Shown here: one piece after another, positions 1-11,770 of the stretch
Layout: each line of letters starts with the position of its first letter
How positions within the stretch are numbered: position 1 is the first letter of the stretch
Source: Nymphalis io
Lineage: Eukaryota; Arthropoda; Insecta; Lepidoptera; Nymphalidae
Assembly: GCF_905147045.1 (NCBI RefSeq)
Contig: NC_065903.1
Span: forward strand, 6,572,001 to 6,636,000
Direction of reading: 5' to 3'
Length of the DNA stretch: 64,000 nt
The notes under the pieces: generated by a model
Databases searched by the model: none
Seen by the model: only the letters and a program-made list of their open reading frames with translations
Told to the model about the DNA's origin: nothing
Position numbers and translations under genes: made by a program

Positions 1-1900
1 AATACATAAAACTGATTGTACAAAATTGAAGTATACGATTTATACAATTTAATATAATTTTAAACACGCCAATAATAAATTATTTAAATAATTTTATAAA
101 TTATTAATCAATTCTGGGATTTGATTAATCCTAGCGTTGACCCGCGTCCCACAACATCATTATGTCAGAAGCTGCCTATTTATATATTTCTTTGAATCCG
201 ATTAAAAGCAGGTGGCCTTACTGTACTTACAAATTACGTGGGCTTACCGCGTCATTTGTAACAAATTTTTAAAAAAATATACCCAGAGATCTTGGTGTGG
301 TTTTAAATGGAATGTGAAATGTGCGTTTATTATATTTCAGCATTTTCATGATTATTTTTTTTTGGAAAACTTCTACGTAATAATTATAAGGGCTGTCAAA
401 AATATGTTTCTTGTAATAACAGTGGTTTTTAATATAACCATTTTTTAATTCTGCAAAGACATATGATACGAATAAAAATTATGTTGCAATTGATACAAAT
501 TTACTTATATTCATCATTACATGTACAAGAGTTATAAAACTTGTTACTTGTTATTAAGGTTTTGATATATTTATAGTAATTGCTGTTACTTGTTTGTCTT
601 ACTATGGGTTCTTCCAATGTTTTTTTTTTTTTTAAATAGATATAATCAGAAATTGTGTAATCAGTATCGAGTCTAGCTATCTGCCTACTTGTATTGTGCT
701 CATACATGTTATTCACACTCCATGATTATTTTAGTAGCTAGTTTTACGATGGCTGCAAAGGTCTACAACATTTTGACAACAATAACTTAAAATGTGTCTT
801 CCTATCGTAGAGACACTGTGCTATTTTTAACAGAACGTTCTTATTAATTTAAGACAGATTTTCCAAACCGTGAAATCGCTACTTAACTTAAAGCATTTAA
901 ATGAAATGTAATAAAACTGACTTCAAAAATTTACCTATTTAAAAATAATATTTTTAGGTCTTAAGTTTACAACAACTTGTCAATCTATACTATTATATTG
1001 TTATTATATCGATCGTTTTGTATGTTTTATTTATTTATCGATCAATTTTTTAAACGTGATATAATCTTAATGGAAATGGAATGCTCTGAAGTACGTTAGA
1101 TAACAAGCAATAGGTACAAATGAAACTTGCGAAATTTTAAATTTTCATTTTCTTTATTGTATTATTAGATAACTTAACCTATTCCATTTTTCAAACTATA
1201 CCACTTATTAAAACCTTAAAAACTATCTGCTATGATTAAATTTAAAGAACATTCCTTGCAGATAAATAAGAACATGACGATAACCTTATCTATCTGCCCT
1301 TATGAAGGGCAGACGACATTCGTGTAATTTAAAACAGTTAACGCTAAATATAGAAGAAAGACTAAATTTATTATTTAACATTACATTAGAATAATACAAA
1401 AAGTTATGAATAAAAATGGAGTTTTTGTATGTATGTATGTAAGTATTATACTTATTTTTTCGATAGAACAACATACAACGCAGTTACGGTACAGAATAGA
1501 CACTATATTTTAAATATTTTATCACTAGTAAAGATCTGTGAAGGCCCATCTGGATGGGTAGCACCCACCCACTTATTCAATTGAACGTAAAATATACTTT
1601 GTAAGCTTTTATTTAACTTCACCTATTGATGTGTAGGTCAAATCTTGCAACTTAATTTTAAACGAGATCAAGTTAAACGATTGCTAGGAAATTTTGGACA
1701 ATCTATTGGTACTGGTGTCACCAGTATATAATTGAATATACCTACCTGCCTACCTACTTACTAAATAAAGCAATTTGATCAAAATTGTCGCACTGTGACT
1801 AATACTCCTAGTATTTAATAAAATTTAGATTAAAATATAAAATTAATACAATAAAAATACGTCAACAAAAGTGTAGTCCTATCTGTAGGTAATAAATGGT
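1..1900. other. Gene-free AT-rich DNA
   Basis: No open frame here looks coding: the frames are short, AT-driven and without domains. A small scrap at about 1545-1580 (a 'gatgggtagcacccaccca' stretch) resembles part of the SINE family A seen elsewhere in the window. Nothing else is recognised. Confidence 0.6.
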
Positions 1901-1904
1901 AATA

Positions 1905-2568
1905 TTAGGTCCTTACATATGAAATTCGCGTTTTGTCGTACTGATCACTTTGACCTGAAATATCTTCATTTTGGTTAAGAATTCCAAATTCAAATTTATA
2001 AATTCATTTAGCTGGTGCACTTGAGTTTTGAAAACAGTCATTCATTTGTTTTTTCCTCCTTATTTTTTTCTTTGGCGTCGCTTATTAACGCACAATGGAA
2101 AACATGAGATATCGGTATATTTACGAGTACGAGTTCTACCGTGGCACCAGTGCTGCAGAAACAGCTCAAAGGATTAATTATGTATACGGCGCTGGTGTCG
2201 CAAAAGAAAGCACGGTACGTTTTTGGTTTCAAAGTTTTCGTTCTAGAAATTTCGACCTTCAGAACCAACCCCGTGGACGGCCGGAGACCAAAGTGAAAAA
2301 TGAAGAATTAAGGCTATTGTGGGAGCGGATCCATCACTTCTTCTTCAGAGATAGCCGCAGGCTTCGGGGTAAGTGATAAAACTGTATTAATTCACTTGAA
2401 GCAAATCGGGAAAGTAAAAAAGCTTGAACTATGGGTACCTCATGAATTGAGTGAATCAAAAGTCAAATAACAACGGTGCATACTTTGATTAATTAAATAT
2501 ATTTTACAAAAAAAAATGACTTTATATTCCTCCCGTACAAAACGCCAATTTCATATGTAAGGACCTAA
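1905..2568 (+). mobile_element. Short mariner-type element with intact terminal inverted repeats
   Basis: The left end (1905 onward, ttaggtccttacatatgaaa) is the inverse of the right end (finishing at 2568). The match extends about 30 bases with one difference, and both ends are flanked by TA, the usual mariner target duplication. The element is only 664 bp, about half an autonomous mariner, because most of the transposase has been lost. It was probably mobilised in trans by a full-length relative; that is inference. Confidence 0.9.
2095..2467 (+). pseudogene. Mariner transposase, N-terminal remnant
   Basis: The frame from 2095 encodes the N-terminal helix-turn-helix DNA-binding part of a mariner (SETMAR-like) transposase: a TSAAETAQRINYVYG stretch, then STVRFWFQ and a RGRPE linker. 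A shift of one base near 2330 moves the reading into another frame. That frame continues with the second HTH and linker (EIAAGFGVSDKTV, then LKQIGKVKKLELWVPHELSE) and ends at a stop near 2467. The whole DDE/D catalytic domain is missing; a normal transposase is about 345 residues. Not functional. Confidence 0.88.
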
Positions 2569-2723
2569 TATTTAAAAATTTATTCCATTTTGAAAATTCG
2601 AATGCCTTAAATTTGAAACCTATAAATTATGTACTTAAAAATCAGTCACAAGTTGTTTTTTTTTCAGTGAATATTGAGCAGTATGCCACGTTTTTAGCCC
2701 GATGTGTGCAATTAATTTATTAT

Positions 2724-2766
2724 TATTTTCGTATATCAAATTAATGATTTGATATGCGAAAATATG
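2724..2766. repeat. Short imperfect hairpin
   Basis: An arm of about 18 bases (tattttcgtatatcaaat) is followed by a short spacer and its inverse with one mismatch. No gene lies next to it. It may be a relic of a palindromic element. Confidence 0.6.
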
Positions 2767-3134
2767 TAGAAAATAAGGAAGACAAAATGTAAAAAAAGCT
2801 AAGAATTCCTAAATATCTATATTTTAGGTTATTTAAATTTATACAAATAACTTATTACTTTAACTATGATTTCCTAATATAGTTATTACATATCAACATA
2901 AAAATCAGAACGACAAATGGCTATCAAATAGTAAGATCAGGAAAACCATGAATGACCCGTATAGATCCACATTAAATAGGCACATTGACCTCCAGCAGTT
3001 GTTGCAACTACAATTGTAAGCTTAGCCCAGACACGCGCGCACTGACCTCTGACGCAACGTGCGAACGAGCATTGCATTCTCAAACGGACAATACATACAA
3101 GAGTGTCACCAGATAATTTTTATTATTCTATCAC

Positions 3135-3790
3135 GGAAACTCGGAGTTCTGAACAAGGTGCGGCGTTTTTTCATGCCACAACAACTGTGCCTGTTATACA
3201 AAACACAGGTACGGTCTTGCGTTGAATATTGCTCGCACCTTTGGGATGGCCTACTGGACACCTACACCTACTGGAGGCCTTGGACCGGTTGCAGCGACGT
3301 TCAGTACGCATTATTGGCGACGTAAAGGTCACAAACACCCTTGAACCTTTACAATTGCGTCGCGAGATAGCAGCACTGAGCGCTTTCTATCGACTGTATC
3401 ACGGCGAGTGCTCTGAGGAATTATTCTCTCTAATTCCTGCTTCCCCCTTCCTTCTTAAGTCCACGCGAGCTGGTTCTCGATGTCACCGCCTAACTGTGAC
3501 ATCAATTCCATCGCGCACAAAGAAATTTGGCAACTCCTTTCTTTGTCGCCCTACCAAAAAATGGAATTCCTTACCAGCTCACGTGTTCCCCTCCTCTTAC
3601 AACCCGGGTTCCTTCAAACGAGGCGTGAAGAGGCATCTTGCGGGCCGGCAAGGCGGGGACGGCTAGTACAGAACATTCTTCCCGACTGTGCTGGCCGTCG
3701 TCGCGTTTGGACTCTACTACCACTTACCATCAGGTGGAGTAGAGTCATTTGCCATCCCGGCGCATATAAAATCACTATATTAATGTATAA
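3135..3790 (+). mobile_element. 5'-truncated Jockey-like LINE, 3' end of reverse transcriptase
   Basis: Two adjoining frames, joined across a shift near 3240, give the C-terminal part of a Jockey-type ORF2. Landmarks are CLLYKTQVRSCVEYCSHLWDG, then LEALDRLQRRSVRIIGD, then YHGECSEELFSLIP, ending SFKRGVKRHLAGRQ with a stop at 3664-3666. The catalytic YADD region is absent, so the copy is 5'-truncated. The 3' untranslated tail runs to about 3790. A second, more altered copy lies inverted at 22609-23062. Confidence 0.88.
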
Positions 3791-3904
3791 ATTGTTATAA
3801 AATTAACATATTTTAAAATAAGTTCAGTTAGAGTATTCAAAACGTAATACGTTTAATTATATTATAACATAAATACTTGTTTTGTATTTATTATTTATAA
3901 ATTT

Positions 3905-4090
3905 TATATTTAACTGCATAGTTGAGATTGCATTGAGCCACTACGGCTATGAAGCTATAATACTAAGGCGGTATTCCGACTCGAGCCAATAAAAAGTTGT
4001 TGAGTTTTTCTCCCTCTCTGACATTTTTCTGTAGCAGCCGAAGTATGGATAAAAAACACGTGAAGCCATTGGCATATTACATTATAATGC
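3905..4090 (+). repeat. Degenerate tRNA-derived SINE, family B
   Basis: The stretch keeps, in order, the pieces seen in the better copy at 6902: a worn tRNA-like head, 'gagccaataaaaagttgttgag', and 'aaacacgtgaagccattggc'. It has many substitutions. The CACGTG at about 4059 belongs to the repeat and should not be read as a promoter site. Confidence 0.6.
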
Positions 4091-4560
4091 TTCATATCGC
4101 AAACCCAATTATTTGGATAAGCTAAATTTATTAACCAATTAATAAGTGATTTCGAAATTATGTTAACATTTTAGCGATCATTAACTGCAGTCATGATTTA
4201 TATAGTAATTATTATTTTGAATTTGATCTGGATACATTCAAATTAGTCTTTATTATATATTTTTGTTTTGTTAGCTAGAAAAATAATAAATAACAGAAGT
4301 TATTCTAGAAAAAATAAATCTGTTATATCTGTATATCTTTATATTTTGTTATTATTTTTTCTATTATTTATACTTGTTTTAATCTAAAATATGCGACTGT
4401 AAATTTTTGTTAAAAACAAAATTAGACATCTAAATAATTTCAACATTTGTAAAACAAATAATTTATTATTAAATAAACTGTGTGGCAAAAAACTGGGTCT
4501 GTTCTGCTTAACAATCTTCAAGATGCTTGTAACGAATTCGGAGCAGGGTAGTACTCTACG

Positions 4561-4650
4561 TTAGCAAACCATCCAAATCATGTCGAGAATAATATCTTCC
4601 CCCTAAAGTATTTAAACTGGAGATATTGCATTTTCAACATCATTCACTTC
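4561..4650 (+). promoter_or_regulatory. Core promoter of first array gene
   Basis: A TATTTAAA box at 4609-4616 is followed about 30 bases later by a start-like TCATT near 4640, and the ATG is at 4692. Unlike the other five array promoters, I see no CAAGG core upstream. Confidence 0.6.
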
Positions 4651-4691
4651 TCTTCCATTGTCGAGAACAAACAAAATCAAAAACATTAAAA

Positions 4692-5123
4692 ATGTTCAAA
4701 CAGGTAATATGAAAGACAATTATATATAATGGATAAATAAATAAATGACGCAAATAGAAATCTTAATTTTAGCTTAATGTATGTCAAAATACGATAAATA
4801 TGTGTAATTGCATTTATTTTATATAATAATGTGTATCGGTTGTTTATCTACAGGTCATTTTCGCTGCTCTCCTCGTCGTCGTGGCCGCTAAGCCCGGCAT
4901 CCATTCTGTAGCCTACCCTGCACCCTATGTGGCTGCTCCTGCCGTAGCCTACACTTCTCCGGTCGCCGCTGCTTACACCGCCCCTGTGGCTGCGGCTTAC
5001 ACTGCTCCGGTTGCCGCAGCGTACGCACCCTATGCCGCCGCATACACTGCTCCCGTCGCAGCAGCATACACCGCTCCAGTAGCATATTCCGCAGCATACA
5101 GAGCTCCCGTGTTCTTCAAATAA
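4692..5123 (+). CDS. Small secreted Ala/Tyr/Pro-rich protein, cuticle-type (array gene 1)
   Basis: Two exons: 4692-4703 (MFKQ) and 4854-5123, joined in phase 0 across a 150-bp GT/AG intron, giving 93 residues. Residues 1 to about 16 form a signal peptide (MFKQVIFAALLVVVAA). The rest is a repeat built from AAYTAPVA units, repeated about six times, ending APVFFK. Such AAP/AYTAPV repeats are typical of insect low-complexity structural cuticle proteins; there is no chitin-binding R&R motif. The likely site is extracellular (cuticle or scale), which is inferred from composition and signal peptide. An AATAAA at 5158-5163 fits the 3' end. Nearest relative in the window is the gene at 8833. Confidence 0.88.
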
Positions 5124-5169
5124 AAATTGCTAACATTTTGATAAATACTAATATGTAAATAAACGATTG

Positions 5170-6895
5170 TGATATGTGCAATAACAGTTGATATTTTTTT
5201 ATTAGTTTTCCATATTAAATAAAGATTGAAATAATAATACAAACATTAAATATAAAAACAAATTAGTATACCAAACCACTGCAAAGACAAAATTTGCATT
5301 TTTAAGATAAAATGAATGTGGTATATAGATTTGGTTTTCAAATTGATTTTTATTAATAAAACGATACGATTAAGAATATAGGTTACAAAAGTAAATGTGT
5401 TTTATGATAAAAAATAATGGAAAAATATTATATCTTTCAAAAGTCTTTAATGCTGAGAGAAGACAAATTTTCATTTCTATGAACCTTTTACATGTTAATA
5501 TAGACTTAACTTTATGTTCGTCGGTAAAGTACATTATGAAATTCCATATATTTTTATGTAATTTTGTTTGTAAGATCGTAACTTCAAAATATGACTTTTT
5601 ATAAGCATTTATTTTTTTAATATATACACGAAAAACTGTTGTAACTTATTAAGTTAGAAATATTTAATTTTGCTTTTGATTAAAAAAATACATTTTTATA
5701 CATTTAAGTGAAACTAATTTCTGGCCCTAACCAAAAGGTATAACAGAAAGCAGATTACCCAAAAACCTAATATTTGAATAAAGTATTATGCTTGCTATGA
5801 ATATCGATGGAAAAGTCCATTGGGCACACAGCCATTGATAAAAGATATAAAAAGTTATCCTATTTTATTAGCATTATATAATAAAACATTTTCTATCACA
5901 AATACAAATTATAAATTCTAATATCATCAAACTGATGGGTGTACATAACGTTGAACTTCCGAAATAGAATATAAACACATGTTCTTGACATTAAATGAAA
6001 GCTGTAAGGTATCTGAAGCGATCATATTATAATGTAACCACAATATTAATAGTATTTGGCAGGTGCTATTTTAAGCAACGGACAATAGGACAATATGAGT
6101 AACATATATGACATAATACGACATTATGTGTAAGGGAAACTGTCGGACGAAGGTACGAACGTGATGTCATCCTTTTGCTTATTTTCCTATAATTACTTAA
6201 GGATATAATTAACAAGAATATTTTTTTGACTTAAGATATTATAAAAAAAAATTGAAATTTAACTTAATAAATAAAAAAATGATTCATGCTTATTTTCTCC
6301 TTGTCTGTCAGATATATCAGAAGTTCAACAGGTAAACAAATCTTACTTTTCATATTTAAAATTAATTTCCCAAATTCCTTTTGTATTTAAAAATAAAAGT
6401 AGAGAAGTAACTGTTATTGTTAGTGTATTGCCCATTGCTAGGTATTCGTATCTAAAAAACTTATATATTTATAAATTTAGGTATTTGCGCTTTTGGCAAT
6501 ATCAATTTATATATATATTAATCCCATTTATCTACCATTTGATGGATCAGCCCAGTGTGTTTAAGCATTATGAAAAAGGATTTGGCAATTTTTCTAGATA
6601 GTCTACCTGTCGACTTTCATCATCGGCTTGTGCATAAGTTTATTTGGACTTAGATTTGACATTTCTTACGGTCCGCTGCATACCTCCACGCAATATTCTT
6701 AGGATATACTTTTATCAGTCAGGATATTGTATTGGTCAGTTAAAAAACATTTTGCTTTAAGCTAATTAAATTATTAAGAAAATTAAATCTTAGTCAACTA
6801 TTAACTCGTGGGTTGAAATTTGATGGCTATCTACTCTGCTTGAACAACACGACCTAAATATATACAATATATATATATTCGAATATGTAACATAT
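5170..6895. other. Intergenic DNA between array gene 1 and a SINE
   Basis: AT-rich, with only short non-coding frames. I recognise no gene, RNA or repeat family here. Confidence 0.55.
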
Positions 6896-6901
6896 TCGCA
6901 C

Positions 6902-7232
6902 TGTCTGCCTCGTTGGTCTTGTGGCTTGATGTAAGGACGCAGACCTGAAGGTCCTGGGTACAATTCCCAGGTCAGGTCAGTAAAAAGTTATTGGGTTTTT
7001 CAGTCAGAAACACTCCCGTGCCTCGGAAAGCACGTAAAGCCGTTGGTCCTGCGCCTGAATTCTTTCCGGTCATATCGGATTGCTGTCCCGTCGGATTATG
7101 GGAGTAAGGGAATAAAGAGTGCACCTGTGTTTGTACACACACTTGTGCGCTATAATATCTCCTGCGTAGTTGGCTAATCTCTCTTGAGATTGGCCGCCGT
7201 GGTCGAAATCGGTCGGTAGGACATTATTATTA
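6902..7232 (+). repeat. tRNA-derived SINE, family B, best copy
   Basis: The head (about 6905-6977) is tRNA-like: an A-box-like 'tggtcttgtggcttgatg' and a B-box 'ggtacaattcc' at 6957-6967. A body of about 250 bases follows ('cctcggaaagcacgtaaagc', 'taatctctcttgagattggc') and ends in a short ATT-rich tail. Partial copies lie at 23923-24027 (-), 51551-51705 (+) and 55500-55710 (+), and worn ones at 3905, 7660, 11225 and 28030. Not a functional tRNA gene. Confidence 0.85.
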
Positions 7233-7659
7233 TACATATTCGCAAAACCTTGATATTCAAGTTCAAGGTTGCCTCAGGTGTCCTTTCCCGTCCCCCGCTG
7301 ATTAAGGATGTTCAAATGATTCAAATGCGACAAGTACGTTTACGTCGAATGTTCTACAAGTATTAGATCTTCATACAATTCGATTGTATTGCATTATACA
7401 GGCTGTTGTAGTTTAATAACAACAACTATATGAGTGGTAACATTTTAATAAATACATTTATTTTGTGGTTAAATTCAATGATATTATATAATGAATTAGT
7501 ACCTTATATTATTCAGTTTGTAACTGGAACACAGTATCAATATTTAAATATGTCTTGTTATTCAAGGCCCCATTTCATTCAAATCACGTTGAATTATCAA
7601 GAAATTCTGTGTTATCGCAAACTTAGTAAGTTGACAGTGTTATACTGCACCTGAAATAA

Positions 7660-7765
7660 CGCCCATCAAGCCGGATTGCCGTCCGAATTCACTATTAGAG
7701 TTAGGGAATAGAGAGCGCACCAGTATTGTCCCATAAACATAGCTTCTATAATATTGCGCAGCTAG
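7660..7765 (+). repeat. Degenerate 3' part of SINE family B
   Basis: Contains 'ggattgccgtccgaattc' and 'gggaatagagagcgcacc', which match the body of the copy at 6902, then a worn tail. It directly abuts a family A copy. Confidence 0.6.
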
Positions 7766-7794
7766 TCATTAATATTTCACTCAGGGGGATATTA

Positions 7795-8083
7795 TACTGG
7801 TGGTAGAGCTTTGTGCAAGCTCGTCTGGGTAGGTACCAATCATCAGATATTCTACCGCAAAACAGCAGCACTTGGTATTGTTGTGTTCCGGTTTGAAGGG
7901 TGTGTGAGCCAGTGTAATTACAGGCACAAGGGACATAACATCTTAGTTCCCAAGGTTGGTGGCGCATTGGTGATGTAAGCTATGGTTAACATTTCTTACA
8001 ATGCCAACGTCTAAGGGCGTTGGTGACTACTTACTATCAGGTGGCCCATATGCTCGTTCGTCTTCCTATTCTATGAAAAACAT
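7795..8083 (-). repeat. SINE family A copy
   Basis: On the - strand it reads from 'ataggaagacgaacgagc' through 'ccaccaaccttgggaactaa' to 'tacccagacgagcttgcac'. This block recurs in the window at 21277-21640 (-), 40462-40700 (+), 40875-41137 (-), 56546-56710 (+) and as a short piece at 55712-55785. Open frames crossing it are repeat-derived. Confidence 0.85.
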
Positions 8084-8239
8084 ATATTATTTTATTTGTG
8101 CATGTTATAAACTTAAAATTCCTGACAAGAGAGAAAAAAATGTAACTATATTTAGCTTAGATTATTTCAATATAATATTATTGATTGTTATAATAAAAAA
8201 AAATGATTCGTATTGTACTTATTACGATACCTTTTAAGA

Positions 8240-8660
8240 GAGATTGAGACATTATCACTAACTTAAATAATAAAAATATTTATAGTGGATGTAAAATTTA
8301 ACTGACTCATCATCGTAGTATATTATAATTCCAGGCGAATAAAGTTGTCAATTTTGGATAATTTGTCGATAATTTTTTTTATAAAGCAAAACGAAAACTG
8401 AATAAAAAACCGAAAACTTAGGAAGTTTTTTTAAAAATCTTACGTAATATTAATACAATCATATTTTTTCACCTTAAATTAATATATTTAGTTAAAAATG
8501 ATCCTAGATCTGATATACCTAGCCTTTATCCCAGATACCTAGATATTTTTAAGTATAATTTAATATTTTATAAATTTCACGTATAATCTATTTCAATCAA
8601 ATGAACCTGTTGGTGTGTTACTATTATTATATATAGTGCGTTAATATAACAACCTGTATA
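8240..8660. other. Intergenic, nothing recognised
   Basis: AT-rich DNA without a coding frame, RNA or known repeat. Confidence 0.5.
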
Positions 8661-8714
8661 AACTAATGTGCATTGTAAGTGAATTCATGTCGCGTGCTTG
8701 TCCTGATGGCTCAT

Positions 8715-8810
8715 GTCCTTGCGAGGTGCGCAGGCGCCGAAACGATGCCAACATGGGGTCACCACTGCCCCTTATATATTAGCGGGATAAACCACAGCAG
8801 TCAGTGTTCA
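8715..8810 (+). promoter_or_regulatory. Core promoter of array gene 2
   Basis: A CAAGG core lies on the - strand at 8717-8721. TATATAT at 8773-8779 is followed by TCAGTG at 8801-8806, about 30 bases on, where transcription probably starts. A GGGTCA half-site at about 8757 is nuclear-receptor-like. Functional reading is inference. Confidence 0.65.
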
Positions 8811-8832
8811 ACGGACAACCAAAAGAATCAAA

Positions 8833-9647
8833 ATGTTCAAGTTTGTAAGTACTTTTTGATTAATTATTAAAAATAATTAATATATTTTATATCCAATATC
8901 TCTATTTATTTAATTGATTATGTGAGCATATATTTATTTGTTGTAACTATGTACAGACATTTTTATAATATACAAAATTACAATAAAAAATATTAAATAT
9001 ATGTTATTCTTATATTAATCATTGTTTTAATTAGTGTAAAAATGTGTTTGTTACGGTAATTCATATAAATAAAAACAGCATACTGTTGCGTGCAAAGTTA
9101 TTAGCATTATCGACTCGTTCGCATAAATTACGCAAATTGAAATATAAAAAATAAAATGTTATGCGTCCATAGTTAGTTGCTAATTAATAAGTATCCTTGA
9201 AATTAGGATTTTTTTTATTTTACTTTAGATATGATTATTTTAAGTATTTATGTAATTATTTTCTTTAAAAGTTCATTTTCTTAAGAAACTATTATTCTAA
9301 AACATTTTGCTGTGATTCTCTAAGACCGGCTTACCTTTTATAGAAATTATGTTAAATTCTATATACTAAGCTATTTCTTAATTCAAAAGAATATACATAG
9401 ACATATGTGTATAAATACAGGGTCGTTTGCATATTTGAAGGTCTTTTTTTAACAGGTGATCTTCTTCGCTCTCCTGGCTTTCGCCTGTGCCAAGCCTCTT
9501 GTGTACACTGCACCTTTTGCTGCGGCGTACACTGCACCAGTTGCCGCAGCGTACACGGCTCCTGTAGCGTACTCAGCGTACAGCGCCTATTCGCCGGTTG
9601 CATACTCCGCCTACACCTATGCTTCACCTTACTCATACTACCTTTAA
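8833..9647 (+). CDS. Small secreted Ala/Tyr/Pro-rich protein, cuticle-type (array gene 2)
   Basis: Two exons: 8833-8844 (MFKF, donor gtaagt) and 9456-9647 (acceptor aacag), phase 0, intron 611 bp, 67 residues. The signal peptide is MFKFVIFFALLAFACA. The mature part starts KPLVYTAPFAAAYTAPVAAA and shares the AAYTAPVA unit with array gene 1, then changes to a YSAYS/PVAYSAYTY tail ending SYYL. It is probably an extracellular structural protein of cuticle or scale. An AATAAA at 9741-9746 fits the poly(A) site. The shared repeat unit and splice layout suggest tandem duplication with array gene 1. Confidence 0.88.
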
Positions 9648-9749
9648 AAATATATTTTGATTATAAACGACGACTGTTATCAATTGTTAAAAGTTATGTT
9701 ACAATGGCGACCGATTTATTTATATTTACAATGTCAGTACAATAAATCA

Positions 9750-11590
9750 ATTATATAACTGAATAACTATTTTTATTATTATTCCATAACAATATATATT
9801 TTTTTATTTATAGTACACAATAATTTGAAAATAATATTGGCGTGTTTATCCTCTCTATGTAAACTGTGTACCCATTACGTCAAAATCTCTGGGACATTAA
9901 AAACACCAATACAATACTAATTATTCAAGATATTCTATTTCAACGCGAATAAAACCACAAGTGCAGGTACCTTTTTGTATTGATATAAACAGTATATTAT
10001 TTTTTAAATATAAGTTCATAACCAGTCGAATAAATATGTATATACCAATTGTTATGACGGCCAATTAAACACTATAAATGTTGATGTCCTTCAACGCCAT
10101 CTAGCGGTGATTTTCAATGGTACCGATAGTATAAAAGAAATCCTTTAAAAAATATAAATATGTATCAACTTTTGTGGTTATCGAAATCGAATATCAACAT
10201 TCATTTTGCACATAGGACGACAAAATTGATAAACTTTCAATTTTATAAACAAAACATGTAAATGAACTACTAAACAAAGTTATTCAATCTAGTAAATTCG
10301 TCTGCACGACATAGTTTACGCGTTTATAATATTATTGTACACGTGTATAGGATACATAAATAATGAATTGCTTCTAATACATAATTTATTACAAAAATCA
10401 TGCAATTGCCAACAAATGCAAGGGAAATGTTTTAGTTAACCGGTTTTAAAATGTAGGCGTCCTTTACATCCAACTCGCATTACTAGTGGTAATTGGTTTA
10501 TCTTTGGAGGTAAATGACAATTATCATAATTGAATACAACAATGTATAAACCGCTACTTACTTAAGGAATTCATTATCATTACACATCTATTGTACTTTA
10601 TCAATATTTATAGGAAATATTAAATGGAATGTTCTTTATTGAAAAGCGACACATATCAATAAAATAGCAAGTAATAAATAGTAACAGATAACTATGGTAT
10701 TCCGTATCGGAAAATATATACAATACATATAAATATAAGGAGAGTTATTATATTTATGTACTTTTTAAATGGAAATTTCTTAATTTTAATAACTATAAAC
10801 ATGTCAAAATAATTCAGAGCGATATCCTAAATATACATATATATTATATATATTCTAAGGATTGTAAATTGGACAAAAAGTACTGCATTATTTTTATTAA
10901 AAGTGGTTACTGCGTCATATATATATAAATATATATAACACATATATACTTATTAAAATAACAGGTTACTGTATATATATAATATGTTCAGTTTTGTGGA
11001 AATTTATACAAGCAATTCTTAAAATTGATTCACATAAAAGTTTTACTTTATAGATTAAGAGAATATTTTAACTCTCTCGTCGGTTTAGCTTTTAGCCAAT
11101 AAGAAAACAGATGCTGAGATTTTGGGTTCAGTCACAGGTTTGGTCATTACAAGTAAATCGATTTTTCTGTCTGGGAACAATATTTTTTATTTATTTTTAT
11201 AACCGATATGGAAATAGAACCCGAATCCCCAAAATCTGCAACTTGTAGCCCGGCCACTACACTAACGAGGCAATGTATTTTTAAAGCTCAACTTAACAAC
11301 ACAACGCTATAGAGTCGAAATTCGTAATTTCGAACAAAAAATAGAACGCTTCCATTATTTTTGACGTTTGAACGAATAGGTAATGAGCTTAATACACGCC
11401 ACTGTAGAAAATCAACTAAACATAGAGTTCCGGGACATTGTCTCGCAATATAGCTGAAGAATTCTCTTTTGTTTTTCAAGGATGTAAAGTAGTGGCAAGA
11501 TCACATCAGTAAAATATATATATATATATATGTTTCAATTTATTCCATCTATGTTCTTTTAATATTATAAATTCTTTTGTTTTGGGGGAA
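9750..11590. other. Intergenic AT-rich DNA with TA-rich tracts
   Basis: No coding frame is supported. About 10820-10990 is rich in TA repeats. At 11225-11275 there is a worn, inverted head fragment of SINE family B ('ccactacactaacgaggcaa'). Another TA run lies at about 11515-11530. Confidence 0.55.
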
Positions 11591-11602
11591 ACCATTCAAA
11601 AG

Positions 11603-11722
11603 AACCTTGACAATAGTTTCAAAGCGTCGATTCTGTCACACGTTCGTAAATCTATTGGTCATTTGTTTCTATTTTGTGAACTTCAAATATATACGCTTGG
11701 ACTTTTCAGTATTATTCAGTCA
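11603..11722 (+). promoter_or_regulatory. Core promoter of array gene 3
   Basis: A CAAGG core lies on the - strand at 11605-11609. An AATATATA box is at about 11686-11693, and TCAGTCA, with its A at 11718, sits about 30 bases downstream. The ATG is at 11771. Confidence 0.6.
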
Positions 11723-11770
11723 TACATCAATTCAGCAACAGAAAACAAGTGCACATCTTCTTTCGACAAC

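Noticed and set aside
4888..5242. Open frames antisense to array gene 1
   Set aside because: They mirror the Ala/Tyr/Pro repeat; repetitive GC-rich coding DNA keeps opposite frames open. No promoter or splice support.
6905..6977. tRNA gene
   Set aside because: It has A- and B-box-like words but does not form a complete cloverleaf, and the same head recurs in several SINE copies.
9352..9745. Cys-rich open frames overlapping array gene 2 on both strands
   Set aside because: These are shadows of the AYTAPV repeat in other frames; the signal peptide and splice sites support only the + frame at 9456.
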